Assembly (NCBI GenBank): GCA_016284975.1
Contig: JAEEPV010000110.1
Span: 1-9,916 of the forward strand
Direction of reading: 5' to 3'
Length of the DNA stretch: 9,916 bases
From: Solobacterium sp.
GTDB taxonomy: Bacteria > Bacillota_I > Bacilli_A > Erysipelotrichales > Erysipelotrichaceae
This document shows, piece after piece, positions 1 through 6,379 of the stretch (position 1 is the first letter of the stretch; the number at the start of each line of letters is the position of its first letter). Both the position numbers and the translations under genes were made by a program. The notes beneath the pieces were generated by a model that was not told the origin of the DNA, ran no database searches, and worked only from the letters and a program-made list of their open reading frames with translations.

Positions 1-365
1 CCCTGAAAGACAGCAGTATGCAGGAAATCCTCAACCGCGACCTGAAGAGCTATGAGGTCGGCAGCTATAAATTCGCAATCGGTCAGACCAACTACAGCCA
101 CATGGAAGAGGTGCAGAAGATCCTGCCCGAGTTCAAGGAGACCGTAAAGGCTGAGCAGGAGAAGATGAAGCTCGATCTTCTGGTCATGCTGTTTACGGAT
201 GTGATGGGCGAGGGCTCGCTGTTTGTCTTCTATGGACCGCTGTCCAAAGTCATTTATGACATGATCGAAACGAAGTTTGATGAGCACAGCGGATTTGATC
301 CAAACATCATTTCCAGAAAACAGCAGATGATGCCGAAGCTCTCAACTCTCATCAAAGCAATCTGA
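1..365 (+). CDS. ppaC: Manganese-dependent inorganic pyrophosphatase (family II), C-terminal part
   Basis: This is the last 120 residues of a gene that begins before the window; the frame is open from base 3 and stops with TGA at 363-365. The visible part matches the DHHA2 domain that closes family II inorganic pyrophosphatases. It has a hydrophobic strand followed by TDVMGEGS, a glycine turn (FYG), and near the end SRKQQMMPKL, equivalent to the SRKKQ-VP substrate-binding motif of the family, with Arg and Lys kept. These cytoplasmic enzymes hydrolyse pyrophosphate to two phosphates using Mn2+ and so pull biosynthetic reactions forward. The catalytic DHH domain lies outside the window. I therefore cannot tell whether this is the short form of about 310 residues or the longer form with regulatory CBS domains. 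A terminator follows directly, so the gene ends its transcription unit. The family call is fairly secure; the symbol assumes the usual naming. Confidence 0.82.
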   Translation, partial: LKDSSMQEILNRDLKSYEVGSYKFAIGQTNYSHMEEVQKILPEFKETVKAEQEKMKLDLLVMLFTDVMGEGSLFVFYGPLSKVIYDMIETKFDEHSGFDPNIISRKQQMMPKLSTLIKAI

Positions 366-386
366 ATTCTGACTTCAGGACAATGG

Positions 387-412
387 AAAGCCGCGGATCT
401 GTGCGGCTTTTT
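387..412 (+). terminator. Rho-independent terminator after the pyrophosphatase gene
   Basis: An 8-bp perfect stem, AAAGCCGC at 387-394 paired with GCGGCTTT at 403-410, encloses an 8-base loop and runs into a T-tract (408-412, TTTTT). It lies 21 bases after the stop codon, which is the normal position. It separates the pyrophosphatase gene from the opp operon. Confidence 0.85.
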
Positions 413-428
413 CTGTGAAACCCCATAA

Positions 429-466
429 ATGAAAAAGTTTTCATCAATAATTACAAACATTTTCAT
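429..466. promoter_or_regulatory. Short palindrome and extra half-site upstream of oppA
   Basis: ATGAAAA (429-435) and TTTTCAT (438-444) form a 16-bp palindrome with a 2-base centre, and a further TTTTCAT lies at 460-466. The same ATGAAA/TTTCAT hexamer recurs in the outer arms of the larger palindrome at 481-514. This suggests, but does not prove, several binding positions for one regulator upstream of the oppA promoter. The region is AT-rich, so chance matches are likely enough to keep confidence low. Confidence 0.35.
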
Positions 467-480
467 ATGCGTGTAAAACT

Positions 481-514
481 AATGAAATTTTTACTTGCAA
501 GAGAAAATTTCATT
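481..514. promoter_or_regulatory. 34-bp near-perfect palindrome over the oppA -35 box, probable operator
   Basis: Arms AATGAAATTTT (481-491) and AAAATTTCATT (504-514) are exact reverse complements over 11 bp, and the centre CTTGCAAG (494-501) is itself palindromic. In all, 15 of 17 symmetric positions match. The centre coincides with the proposed -35 element (495-500), so a dimeric protein bound here would occlude RNA polymerase. The site is upstream of the expected transcription start, which argues for a DNA-binding site rather than an RNA hairpin. The regulator is unknown. CodY controls peptide permeases in many Firmicutes, and its AT-rich motif (AATTTTCWGAAAATT) shares parts, but spacing and centre do not fit well. 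Confidence 0.6.
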
Positions 515-523
515 CGGTAAAAT
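495..523 (+). promoter_or_regulatory. Probable sigma-A promoter of the opp operon
   Basis: TTGCAA (495-500, -35) is followed after exactly 17 bases by TAAAAT (518-523, -10), predicting a start near base 530 and a leader of about 29 bases. The -10 matches consensus at five of six positions. A weaker alternative pair is TTACAA (451-456) with TAAAAC (474-479), also spaced by 17. The ribosome binding site AAAGGGGG at 539-546 stands 12 bases before the oppA ATG, slightly long. Confidence 0.65.
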
Positions 524-558
524 TTTGTTATGTTTCTGAAAGGGGGAAATACTGAACT

Positions 559-2217
559 ATGAATTTCAGAAAGCTATTCGCAGCATCTCTGGCTACAGCG
601 ATGCTCGTCGGATGCGGAACAGCCACCGATGCAGGAACACCGGCTGCAGGTACCGATACCGGTACAGATACTACAGCTTCCGGTGCTGCAAGTGAAGTTG
701 TTGTAGCGTTCGACGCTGACCTCAACACGATGGACCACCACATCGCTACGGATGGAAACTCCTTCATCATGCAGTCGATGTGCTACTCCGGTCTTACCTC
801 TCTGGATAAGGCTGGTACACCGGTACCTGAGCTCGCTACGAGCTGGGATGTCAGTGATGATGGTCTTGTGTACACATTCCACATTGCTGAGGACGCAACA
901 TGGTCCAACGGCACACCTGTTACCGCAAACGACTTCGTTTACGGCTGGCAGCGTCTTGACGATCCGGCAATCGCTTCCGAGTATGCGTTCATTCTCGACA
1001 CCATTCATGTCGTAAACGCTGCAGAAGTGAACGCTGGTGAAAAGGCTCTTGATGCGCTGGGCGTAAAGGCTGTTGATGACAAGACATTCGAAGTTACACT
1101 GACACTTCCGTGCGACTTCCTGCTTGGCCTCATGGCTTTCCCGAGCTTCTTCCCGCTCAACAAGGAATTTTTCGAGTCCCAGGGTGATCAGTTTGCTCTC
1201 GGTGTCGACAACATGATCTACTGCGGTCCGTACAACATGACCGGTTGGGAGCAGGGTAACTCCTACACGTTCACAAAGCGTGCGGATTACTTCAACCAGG
1301 ATCCGGATGCAGTTGAAACCGTTGTATTCCGTTTCCAGCAGGATACACAGTCCGCTCTGCTTGAGTACCAGTCCGGCAACATCGACGTAGTCAAGCTGCA
1401 GGGTGAACAGGTCGATATGTATAAGGATGAACCGGGTTTCACAAACCGTCTGCAGGGCTACCTGTGGTACATTCCGGTCAACATGACTGTTGACAGACTC
1501 CAGAACCTCAACCTCCGTAAGGCTCTGCATTATGCAATCAACCGTGAGTCCATCGCCAACGATGTTCTCAAGGATGGTTCCATCGCTGCAGAAGGTGAAA
1601 TCCCGGTTGAACTGGCTACAGGTCCGGATGGCAAGGATTTCCGTGAAACAGCAGGCGTTCTCACTGAGTACAGCCCTGAAAAGGCAGCTGAGTGCTATAA
1701 AGCAGCAGTTGAAGAACTCGGCGGAGACGTAACACTCGAGCTCATGTTCGAAGACTCCGAGGCTTCCAAGGCAGTCGCAGAGAACCTGCAGCAGCAGTTC
1801 CAGACAAACTGCCCGGGTCTCACAGTTACTTTGAACTCCAAGCCGAAGAAAGAGCGTCTTGCGCTCATGAAGGACCAGCAGTATGAACTCGGTCTCACAC
1901 GTTGGGGCCCGGACTATGCTGACCCGCAGACTTACATGGATCTGTTCCTCTCCACGAACGTTTCCAACAACCAGGGTCGTTACAACTCACCGGTCTATGA
2001 TGAACTCGTTCTCAAGGCAACTCAGGGTGAAGATGCAACGGATTCCGCTAAGCGTTGGGCTGACCTCGTTGAGGCAGAGCGCGTCATGGTTGCGGAAGAC
2101 TTCGCAGTCATTCCTATTTACCAGAACGGCGGCGCTATGATGATCAACACAGCTGTTGAGAATGTAAACTTCCACAGTGCTGGTGTTGATGATTACAGAC
2201 ACGTTTACAAGAAGTAA
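559..2217 (+). CDS. oppA: Oligopeptide ABC transporter, substrate-binding lipoprotein
   Basis: A 552-residue extracytoplasmic solute-binding protein of family 5 (OppA/DppA type). Residues 1-18 are a lipoprotein signal peptide with a positive start (NFRK), a hydrophobic core and lipobox LVGC at 16-19. Cys19 would be lipid-modified and tether the protein to the outer face of the membrane. A flexible Gly/Thr/Asp/Ala linker follows to about residue 45. Family hallmarks are the early GLTSLDKAG...PELATSWDVSDDG block, TWSNGTPVTANDF, LRKALHYAINRE, and the late RWGPDYADPQTYMDLF segment. Length is normal for the family. It captures peptides and delivers them to OppBC, encoded downstream. Codon use is strongly biased, as expected for an abundant protein, and this leaves a long antisense open frame that is not a gene. 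Oligopeptide rather than dipeptide specificity is inferred from size and operon form; the exact ligand cannot be read from sequence. Confidence 0.93.
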   Translation: MNFRKLFAASLATAMLVGCGTATDAGTPAAGTDTGTDTTASGAASEVVVAFDADLNTMDHHIATDGNSFIMQSMCYSGLTSLDKAGTPVPELATSWDVSDDGLVYTFHIAEDATWSNGTPVTANDFVYGWQRLDDPAIASEYAFILDTIHVVNAAEVNAGEKALDALGVKAVDDKTFEVTLTLPCDFLLGLMAFPSFFPLNKEFFESQGDQFALGVDNMIYCGPYNMTGWEQGNSYTFTKRADYFNQDPDAVETVVFRFQQDTQSALLEYQSGNIDVVKLQGEQVDMYKDEPGFTNRLQGYLWYIPVNMTVDRLQNLNLRKALHYAINRESIANDVLKDGSIAAEGEIPVELATGPDGKDFRETAGVLTEYSPEKAAECYKAAVEELGGDVTLELMFEDSEASKAVAENLQQQFQTNCPGLTVTLNSKPKKERLALMKDQQYELGLTRWGPDYADPQTYMDLFLSTNVSNNQGRYNSPVYDELVLKATQGEDATDSAKRWADLVEAERVMVAEDFAVIPIYQNGGAMMINTAVENVNFHSAGVDDYRHVYKK

Positions 2218-2253
2218 GTCTTAATCACCGTTTGGTTTTATACCAGAATTGCT

Positions 2254-2299
2254 AGACAGTGCATGACAGAGCGGCAACGCTCTGTTGTGCCTGTCTTTC
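2254..2299 (+). terminator. Intercistronic hairpin between oppA and oppB (partial terminator or mRNA stabiliser)
   Basis: A long stem pairs AGACAG (2254-2259) with CTGTCT (2291-2296), GCA (2261-2263) with TGC (2288-2290), two G-U wobbles, and ACAGAGCG (2266-2273) with CGCTCTGT (2278-2285). A GCAA tetraloop (2274-2277) closes it, and T2260 is the only bulge, giving 19 pairs. The tail TTTCTTC is a weak T-run, so termination is probably incomplete. Such hairpins after binding-protein genes lower expression of the permease genes and protect the upstream message from 3' exonucleases. That role is inferred here. Confidence 0.75.
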
Positions 2300-2313
2300 T
2301 TCGAATTTACAAG

Positions 2314-2319
2314 AGGAGG
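2314..2319 (+). promoter_or_regulatory. Ribosome binding site that fixes the oppB start
   Basis: AGGAGG stands 8 bases before ATG 2328. The same frame is open back to an ATG at 2259, but that codon lies inside the intercistronic hairpin and would add a cysteine-rich, unrelated stretch. The 2328 start is therefore preferred. Confidence 0.85.
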
Positions 2320-2327
2320 ACCACACA

Positions 2328-3263
2328 ATGTCAAAATATATTACGAAGCGTGTGCTGGTCAGTCTCGGAACGCTCATCGTGATCGTGTTCGTTCTGTTTC
2401 TGATGCTGGATAAGATGCCGGGCAGTCCGTTTAATGATGAAAAGCTGACAGAGACGCAGAGAGCGCTTCTGTATGCGAAGTATGGACTGGATCAGCCGTT
2501 CTTTGTACGTTTTTGGAAATACTTTACGTCAATGCTGAAAGGTGATCTTGGTGTTTCGTATGTCATCAGTAAAAACAAGGCGGTATCAGAACTGGTGAAA
2601 GGCCCGCTGTGGCTTTCAATCCGGATCGGCGCAAGAGCGATGGCGCTTGGAACCGTGCTCGGTCTTTTGCTGGGCATTGCAGCTGCACTGAATCACAATA
2701 CCTGGATCGATACGCTGTGTTCGTTTATTTCGATCATCGGCGTCAGTGTTCCATCGTATGTTTTCGCATTACTGCTTGCTTATTACATCGGGTTTGTTTT
2801 GAAACTCACACCGATCCTTTACAACTCCCGTAATGTTGCGGCGTCGATGATACTTCCGACGATCGCACTTGCGATGTTTCCGACGGCGAACATTTCCCGT
2901 TTCACCCGTTCGGAAATGATTGATGTACTTAACTCTGAATATATTCTTCTGGTTGAGGCCAAGGGCGTCCGCCAGAGTGCTCTGATATTCCGGCATGCGC
3001 TGCGGAATACACTGATTCCGATCATTACGATCATGGGTCCGATTCTGGTCAACCTGCTGACCGGTTCGATGGTCGTTGAGAAAGTGTTCGGTATTCCGGG
3101 CATCGGCATGCTGATGGTACAGGCGATTCAGAATAACGACTACAACGTTGTTGTTGCCTGTGCATTTGTCTATTCCGCAATGTATATTGCCATGATGCTG
3201 ATTGTTGACGTGCTCTACGGCATTATCGATCCGCGTATCCGTGTTGCGAAAGGAAGTGCTTGA
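2328..3263 (+). CDS. oppB: Oligopeptide ABC transporter, permease subunit OppB
   Basis: 311 residues from ATG 2328, which has a strong AGGAGG site; a longer in-frame start at 2259 is rejected. It is a type I ABC importer permease of the OppB/DppB group. The first membrane helix is at about residues 8-27, with the typical N-terminus ITKRVLVSLGTL followed by MPGSPF. Several more hydrophobic helices follow, for about six in total. The cytoplasmic EAA loop, which docks on an ATPase, is clear: VEAKGV at 209-214 continuing into RHALRNTLIP. The end VVEKVFGIPGIGML...DPRIR is also typical. It pairs with OppC to form the channel. The stop TGA is one base before the oppC ATG, so the two are probably translationally coupled. 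Length is standard; the large external insertion seen in some streptococcal AmiC proteins is absent. Confidence 0.93.
   Translation: MSKYITKRVLVSLGTLIVIVFVLFLMLDKMPGSPFNDEKLTETQRALLYAKYGLDQPFFVRFWKYFTSMLKGDLGVSYVISKNKAVSELVKGPLWLSIRIGARAMALGTVLGLLLGIAAALNHNTWIDTLCSFISIIGVSVPSYVFALLLAYYIGFVLKLTPILYNSRNVAASMILPTIALAMFPTANISRFTRSEMIDVLNSEYILLVEAKGVRQSALIFRHALRNTLIPIITIMGPILVNLLTGSMVVEKVFGIPGIGMLMVQAIQNNDYNVVVACAFVYSAMYIAMMLIVDVLYGIIDPRIRVAKGSA
3249..3256 (+). promoter_or_regulatory. Ribosome binding site that fixes the oppC start
   Basis: AAAGGAAG lies inside the end of oppB, 8 bases before ATG 3265. A longer in-frame ATG at 3202 would overlap oppB by about 60 bases and has no such site, so 3265 is chosen. 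Confidence 0.75.
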
Positions 3264-3264
3264 T

Positions 3265-4284
3265 ATGAGTGAAGTATTGAAAACACATGATCCTTTGCTG
3301 GGAGACGGTTATTCGGAAGAAGATTTTGTCTTTGTACAGCAGGGCGAGCGTCTCAGCGACAAGGCGTACAAGACAACTTCCTACTGGCGTGATGTATGGA
3401 GTCATTTCTCCAAGAACAAAGGCGCCCTGGTTGGTTTTGTCATTATCTTCATCATTGCCTTAATGGCAATTATCGGTCCGATGATCTCGGGTCATTCCTA
3501 TGACACGATCATCATCGAACATCAGAATCTTCCGCCAAAGATTCCGGGAATCTTCGGTGGTGTTGAAAGAGGTATTGATGTCTACGCATCCAAAGGTGTT
3601 ACCGATGTGAACTACTGGTTTGGTACCGACTACGACGGCCGTGACATGTTCACCCGTGTATGGCAGGGAACCCGTATTTCACTGCTGGTCGCATTTGTTG
3701 CGGTCATCATTGATATCGTAATCGGTATGTCCTACGGTCTGATCTCCGGTTACTTCGGCGGCAAGGTTGATATGATCATGCAGCGGTTTGCGGAAATCCT
3801 CAACGGCATTCCGACTCTTGTCATTGTTACACTGCTTGGTCTTGTGCTTCCTCCGGGAATCGCATCCATCATCTTCGCACTCATGATCACCGGCTGGATC
3901 GGCATGGCCCGTATCTCCAGAGCGGAAGTACTCAAGCTCAAGGAGAGTGAGTATATTCTTGCCTCCAAGACACTCGGTGCCAAGGACTTCTCGATTATCT
4001 TCAAGGATATCCTGCCGAACATCTTTGGTCAGCTGGTTATCATGGCGATGTTCTCCATCCCGAATGCGATCTTTACCGAAGCCTTCCTGAGCTTTGTCGG
4101 TCTCGGCATTCAGCCGCCGCAGGCTTCCCTTGGTTCCCTGATCTCAGACGGCTACAAATCACTTACGATTCATCCGTATCAGATTGCGGCACCGGTTATC
4201 GTACTTGCGCTTCTGATGCTGAGCTTCAACCTGTTTGCGGACGGTCTGCGCGATGCGTTTGACCCGAGCATGAAACAGATGTAA
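3265..4284 (+). CDS. oppC: Oligopeptide ABC transporter, permease subunit OppC
   Basis: 339 residues from ATG 3265. The soluble N-terminal stretch of about 50 residues and the SYWRDVWSHFSKNKGAL block leading into helix 1 (about 53-74) are typical of OppC/DppC permeases. An external segment follows with the conserved HxxGTDxxGRD-like motif, here FGTDYDGRDMFTRV, then five further helices. The EAA loop reads ASKTLGAKDF from residue 233 and continues to the ILPNI motif that contacts the ATPase. The C-terminus, with LSFVGLGIQPPQASLGSLI and then FADGLRDAFDP, is diagnostic of the family. OppC dimerises with OppB as the transmembrane pathway. Its stop codon is embedded in the oppD ribosome binding site (TAAAGGAGG), which implies close coupling. 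Confidence 0.94.
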   Translation: MSEVLKTHDPLLGDGYSEEDFVFVQQGERLSDKAYKTTSYWRDVWSHFSKNKGALVGFVIIFIIALMAIIGPMISGHSYDTIIIEHQNLPPKIPGIFGGVERGIDVYASKGVTDVNYWFGTDYDGRDMFTRVWQGTRISLLVAFVAVIIDIVIGMSYGLISGYFGGKVDMIMQRFAEILNGIPTLVIVTLLGLVLPPGIASIIFALMITGWIGMARISRAEVLKLKESEYILASKTLGAKDFSIIFKDILPNIFGQLVIMAMFSIPNAIFTEAFLSFVGLGIQPPQASLGSLISDGYKSLTIHPYQIAAPVIVLALLMLSFNLFADGLRDAFDPSMKQM

Positions 4285-4296
4285 AGGAGGACAGTT

Positions 4297-5397
4297 ATGC
4301 CATCACCTAAAGATTTAAATGATCGCGTACTGTCAATCCGTGATCTGAACATCAGCTTTGATACCGCAAGCGGTACGGTACATGCCATCCGCGGCGTGCG
4401 TATGGACCTGTTTAAGGGTGAGACGATCGCAATCGTCGGTGAATCCGGTTCCGGTAAATCGGTAACCGTTAAGACGATCATGGGAATTCTTGCCAACAAC
4501 GGTCATATCGACAGTGGTTCCATCAACTATACCTTTATTAATGAAAAAGGAGAAAAGGAAACCGTCGACATGACAAGGCTGACACAGAAGGAGATCCGTT
4601 ACCGTTTCTGCGGCAAGCATATTGCCATGGTCTTCCAGGATCCGATGACTTCGCTTGACCCGACCATGACAATCGGCAAGCAGATCATGGAAGGCATGAT
4701 GCTGCATCTGAAGCTTTCCAGAGCACAGGCAAAGCAGAAGGCACTTGATCTGCTGGCGAAAGTTGGTATTGAAAACCCGCAGAAACGTTTCAAGCAGTAT
4801 CCGCATGAGCTCTCCGGCGGTATGCGTCAGCGTGTCGTTATCGCGATCGCGCTGGCATGCGAACCGGATATTCTGATCTGTGATGAACCTACGACCGCAC
4901 TCGATGTTACGATTCAGGCCAAGATCCTAGAGCTGATCAAGGAGATCCAGGCAGAAAGCAACTTTGCGGTTATCTACATCACACATGACCTCGGCGTTGT
5001 TGCCAAGGTTGCTGACTACGTGGATGTCATGTATGCCGGCCGCATCATTGAAAAGGGCAACATCGATGAGATCTTCTATGATCCACGTCATCCGTATACC
5101 TGGGGCCTCCTGGCTTCCATGCCGGATACCGATACCAATTCCAAACGACTGTTTGCGATTCCTGGAACACCGCCGAACCTGCTCGAAAAGGTTACCGGTG
5201 ATGCGTTTGCACCGCGCAACCCGTTTGCACTGAAGATCGACTACGAGGCTGAACCTCCGATGTATGATGTCGGCGGCCAGCATCGTGTCGCTTCCTGGCT
5301 CTGTGATCCGCGCGCACCAAAGGTTGAGATGCCGGAACAGCTGAAAGACAGAATGGAGAAGATGAGGAAGGAGGGAATTCTGGATGACAATGCCTGA
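4297..5397 (+). CDS. oppD: Oligopeptide ABC transporter, ATP-binding subunit OppD
   Basis: 366 residues; AAAGGAGG (4283-4290) stands 6 bases before the ATG. The ABC ATPase core is intact: Walker A GESGSGKS at 48-55, Q-loop region MVFQDPMTSLDP, signature LSGGMRQR at 172-179, Walker B ending in D196-E197, D-loop TTALD, and switch histidine H230. The C-terminal OppD/DppD extension (about 290-350) is present, but its four conserved cysteines are all replaced. At G301-D302-A-F-A-P-R307-N308, D315 and S333, the family pattern GCxFxxRC...C...GHxVxC has D, N, D and S. In other OppD/DppD proteins these cysteines hold a 4Fe-4S cluster, so this subunit should lack it. From memory, streptococcal AmiE-type proteins look similar. 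It hydrolyses ATP together with OppF on the cytoplasmic side and overlaps oppF by 14 bases. Confidence 0.94.
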   Translation: MPSPKDLNDRVLSIRDLNISFDTASGTVHAIRGVRMDLFKGETIAIVGESGSGKSVTVKTIMGILANNGHIDSGSINYTFINEKGEKETVDMTRLTQKEIRYRFCGKHIAMVFQDPMTSLDPTMTIGKQIMEGMMLHLKLSRAQAKQKALDLLAKVGIENPQKRFKQYPHELSGGMRQRVVIAIALACEPDILICDEPTTALDVTIQAKILELIKEIQAESNFAVIYITHDLGVVAKVADYVDVMYAGRIIEKGNIDEIFYDPRHPYTWGLLASMPDTDTNSKRLFAIPGTPPNLLEKVTGDAFAPRNPFALKIDYEAEPPMYDVGGQHRVASWLCDPRAPKVEMPEQLKDRMEKMRKEGILDDNA

Positions 5398-6334
5398 TTT
5401 CAATGCAGAACCTCTGCTTCATGTGGAAGGACTGAAACAGTATTTCCGCATCAGCTCCACCTATACGACCAAGGCAGTCGACGGCATCAGCTTTGATATC
5501 TATCCCGGAGAGACCTATGGTCTTGTCGGCGAGTCCGGTTCCGGAAAATCTACGACCGGCCGTGCGCTGATCCGTCTCTATGATCCGACTGGCGGAAAGA
5601 TCATCTTTGACGGTCATGACATCAGCGGAAAGATGACCAAAGAAGATGAGCGGTACCTTCGGACAAATATGCAGATGATCTTTCAGGATCCGATGGCTTG
5701 TCTGAACCCGCGTAAGAAGGTCAAGGAGATCATTGCCCAGGGCCTTGAGATTCATCATCTCTACAAGGATCAGAAAGATCTGGAAGACAAGGTCTATGCG
5801 ATCATCGACAAAGTCGGTCTTTCCAGAGAACATGCGACACGTTATCCGCATCAGTTCTCCGGCGGTCAGCGTCAGCGTATCGGAATTGCCAGAGCGCTGG
5901 TCATGAATCCGAAACTGGTCATTGCGGATGAAGCAATCTCCGCACTCGACGTTTCAATTCAGGCGCAGGTCGTCAACCTGATGAAAGACCTTCAGGATGA
6001 ACTCGGAACAACGTATCTGTTTATTGCCCACGATCTTTCGATGGTCAAGTATATCTCGGATCGGATCGGCGTCATGCATCTGGGTCATATCGTCGAGACT
6101 GGTACAACAGATGAAATCTTCGATAACCCGGTTCACCCGTATACAAGATCGCTGCTCAGTGCGATTCCGCATCCCAACCCCAGAGTTGAGAAGAAACGGA
6201 TCGCCGTTGAGTACGACAAGGAAAAAGAGGGTGTCGACTATACGAAGGGACACCTCCACAAGATGTCGGATACCCATTCCGTACTTGCAACGGATGAAGA
6301 ATTCGAAAAGTGGTCAAAGGTACATACGTACTGA
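5384..6334 (+). CDS. oppF: Oligopeptide ABC transporter, ATP-binding subunit OppF
   Basis: 316 residues, starting inside the end of oppD with AAGGAGGG (5368-5375) 8 bases upstream. A second in-frame ATG at 5390 is possible but less well placed. The motifs are complete: Walker A GESGSGKS at 49-56, RLYDPTGG typical of OppF/DppF, signature FSGGQRQR at 158-165, Walker B with D182-E183 and Ala at the next position where Pro is common, D-loop SALD, and H216. The C-terminal tail contains SAIPHPNPRVEKKR, a known feature of this subunit that helps contact the permease, and no cysteine motif. It forms the ATPase heterodimer with OppD. It is the last gene of the operon, followed after 7 bases by a terminator stem. 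Confidence 0.94.
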   Translation: MTMPDFNAEPLLHVEGLKQYFRISSTYTTKAVDGISFDIYPGETYGLVGESGSGKSTTGRALIRLYDPTGGKIIFDGHDISGKMTKEDERYLRTNMQMIFQDPMACLNPRKKVKEIIAQGLEIHHLYKDQKDLEDKVYAIIDKVGLSREHATRYPHQFSGGQRQRIGIARALVMNPKLVIADEAISALDVSIQAQVVNLMKDLQDELGTTYLFIAHDLSMVKYISDRIGVMHLGHIVETGTTDEIFDNPVHPYTRSLLSAIPHPNPRVEKKRIAVEYDKEKEGVDYTKGHLHKMSDTHSVLATDEEFEKWSKVHTY

Positions 6335-6341
6335 AAATTTG

Positions 6342-6362
6342 AGGGACGAAAGTCCCTTTTTT
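6342..6362 (+). terminator. Rho-independent terminator of the opp operon
   Basis: A 6-bp stem pairs AGGGAC (6342-6347) with GTCCCT (6352-6357) around a stable GAAA tetraloop, and a run of six T (6357-6362) follows. It lies just after the oppF stop. The next gene begins only 18 bases later, so either readthrough or a promoter upstream of the stem must express it. Confidence 0.88.
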
Positions 6363-6379
6363 GTGAGAGAATATCTGAT

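Noticed and set aside
481..514. CodY box as the identity of the palindrome
   Set aside because: The AT-rich arms share AATTTT and AAAATT with the CodY motif, but the symmetric centre CTTGCAAG and the spacing do not fit the 15-base consensus, so I leave the regulator unnamed.
574..1530. A 318-codon open frame on the minus strand inside oppA
   Set aside because: It is fully antisense to a gene with clear family motifs, has Cys/Val/Arg-rich composition with no domain, and arises because oppA's biased codon use avoids triplets that would be stops on the other strand.
2259..2327. A longer start for oppB at ATG 2259
   Set aside because: The ATG lies in the intercistronic hairpin, lacks a ribosome site, and adds 23 residues unlike any OppB N-terminus; ATG 2328 has AGGAGG 8 bases upstream.
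3202..3264. A longer start for oppC at ATG 3202
   Set aside because: It would overlap the coding end of oppB by about 60 bases and add unrelated residues; ATG 3265 has AAAGGAAG at the right distance.
5192..5851. A 219-codon minus-strand open frame across the oppD/oppF junction
   Set aside because: It is antisense to two well-supported ATPase genes, with no recognisable domain or ribosome binding site.
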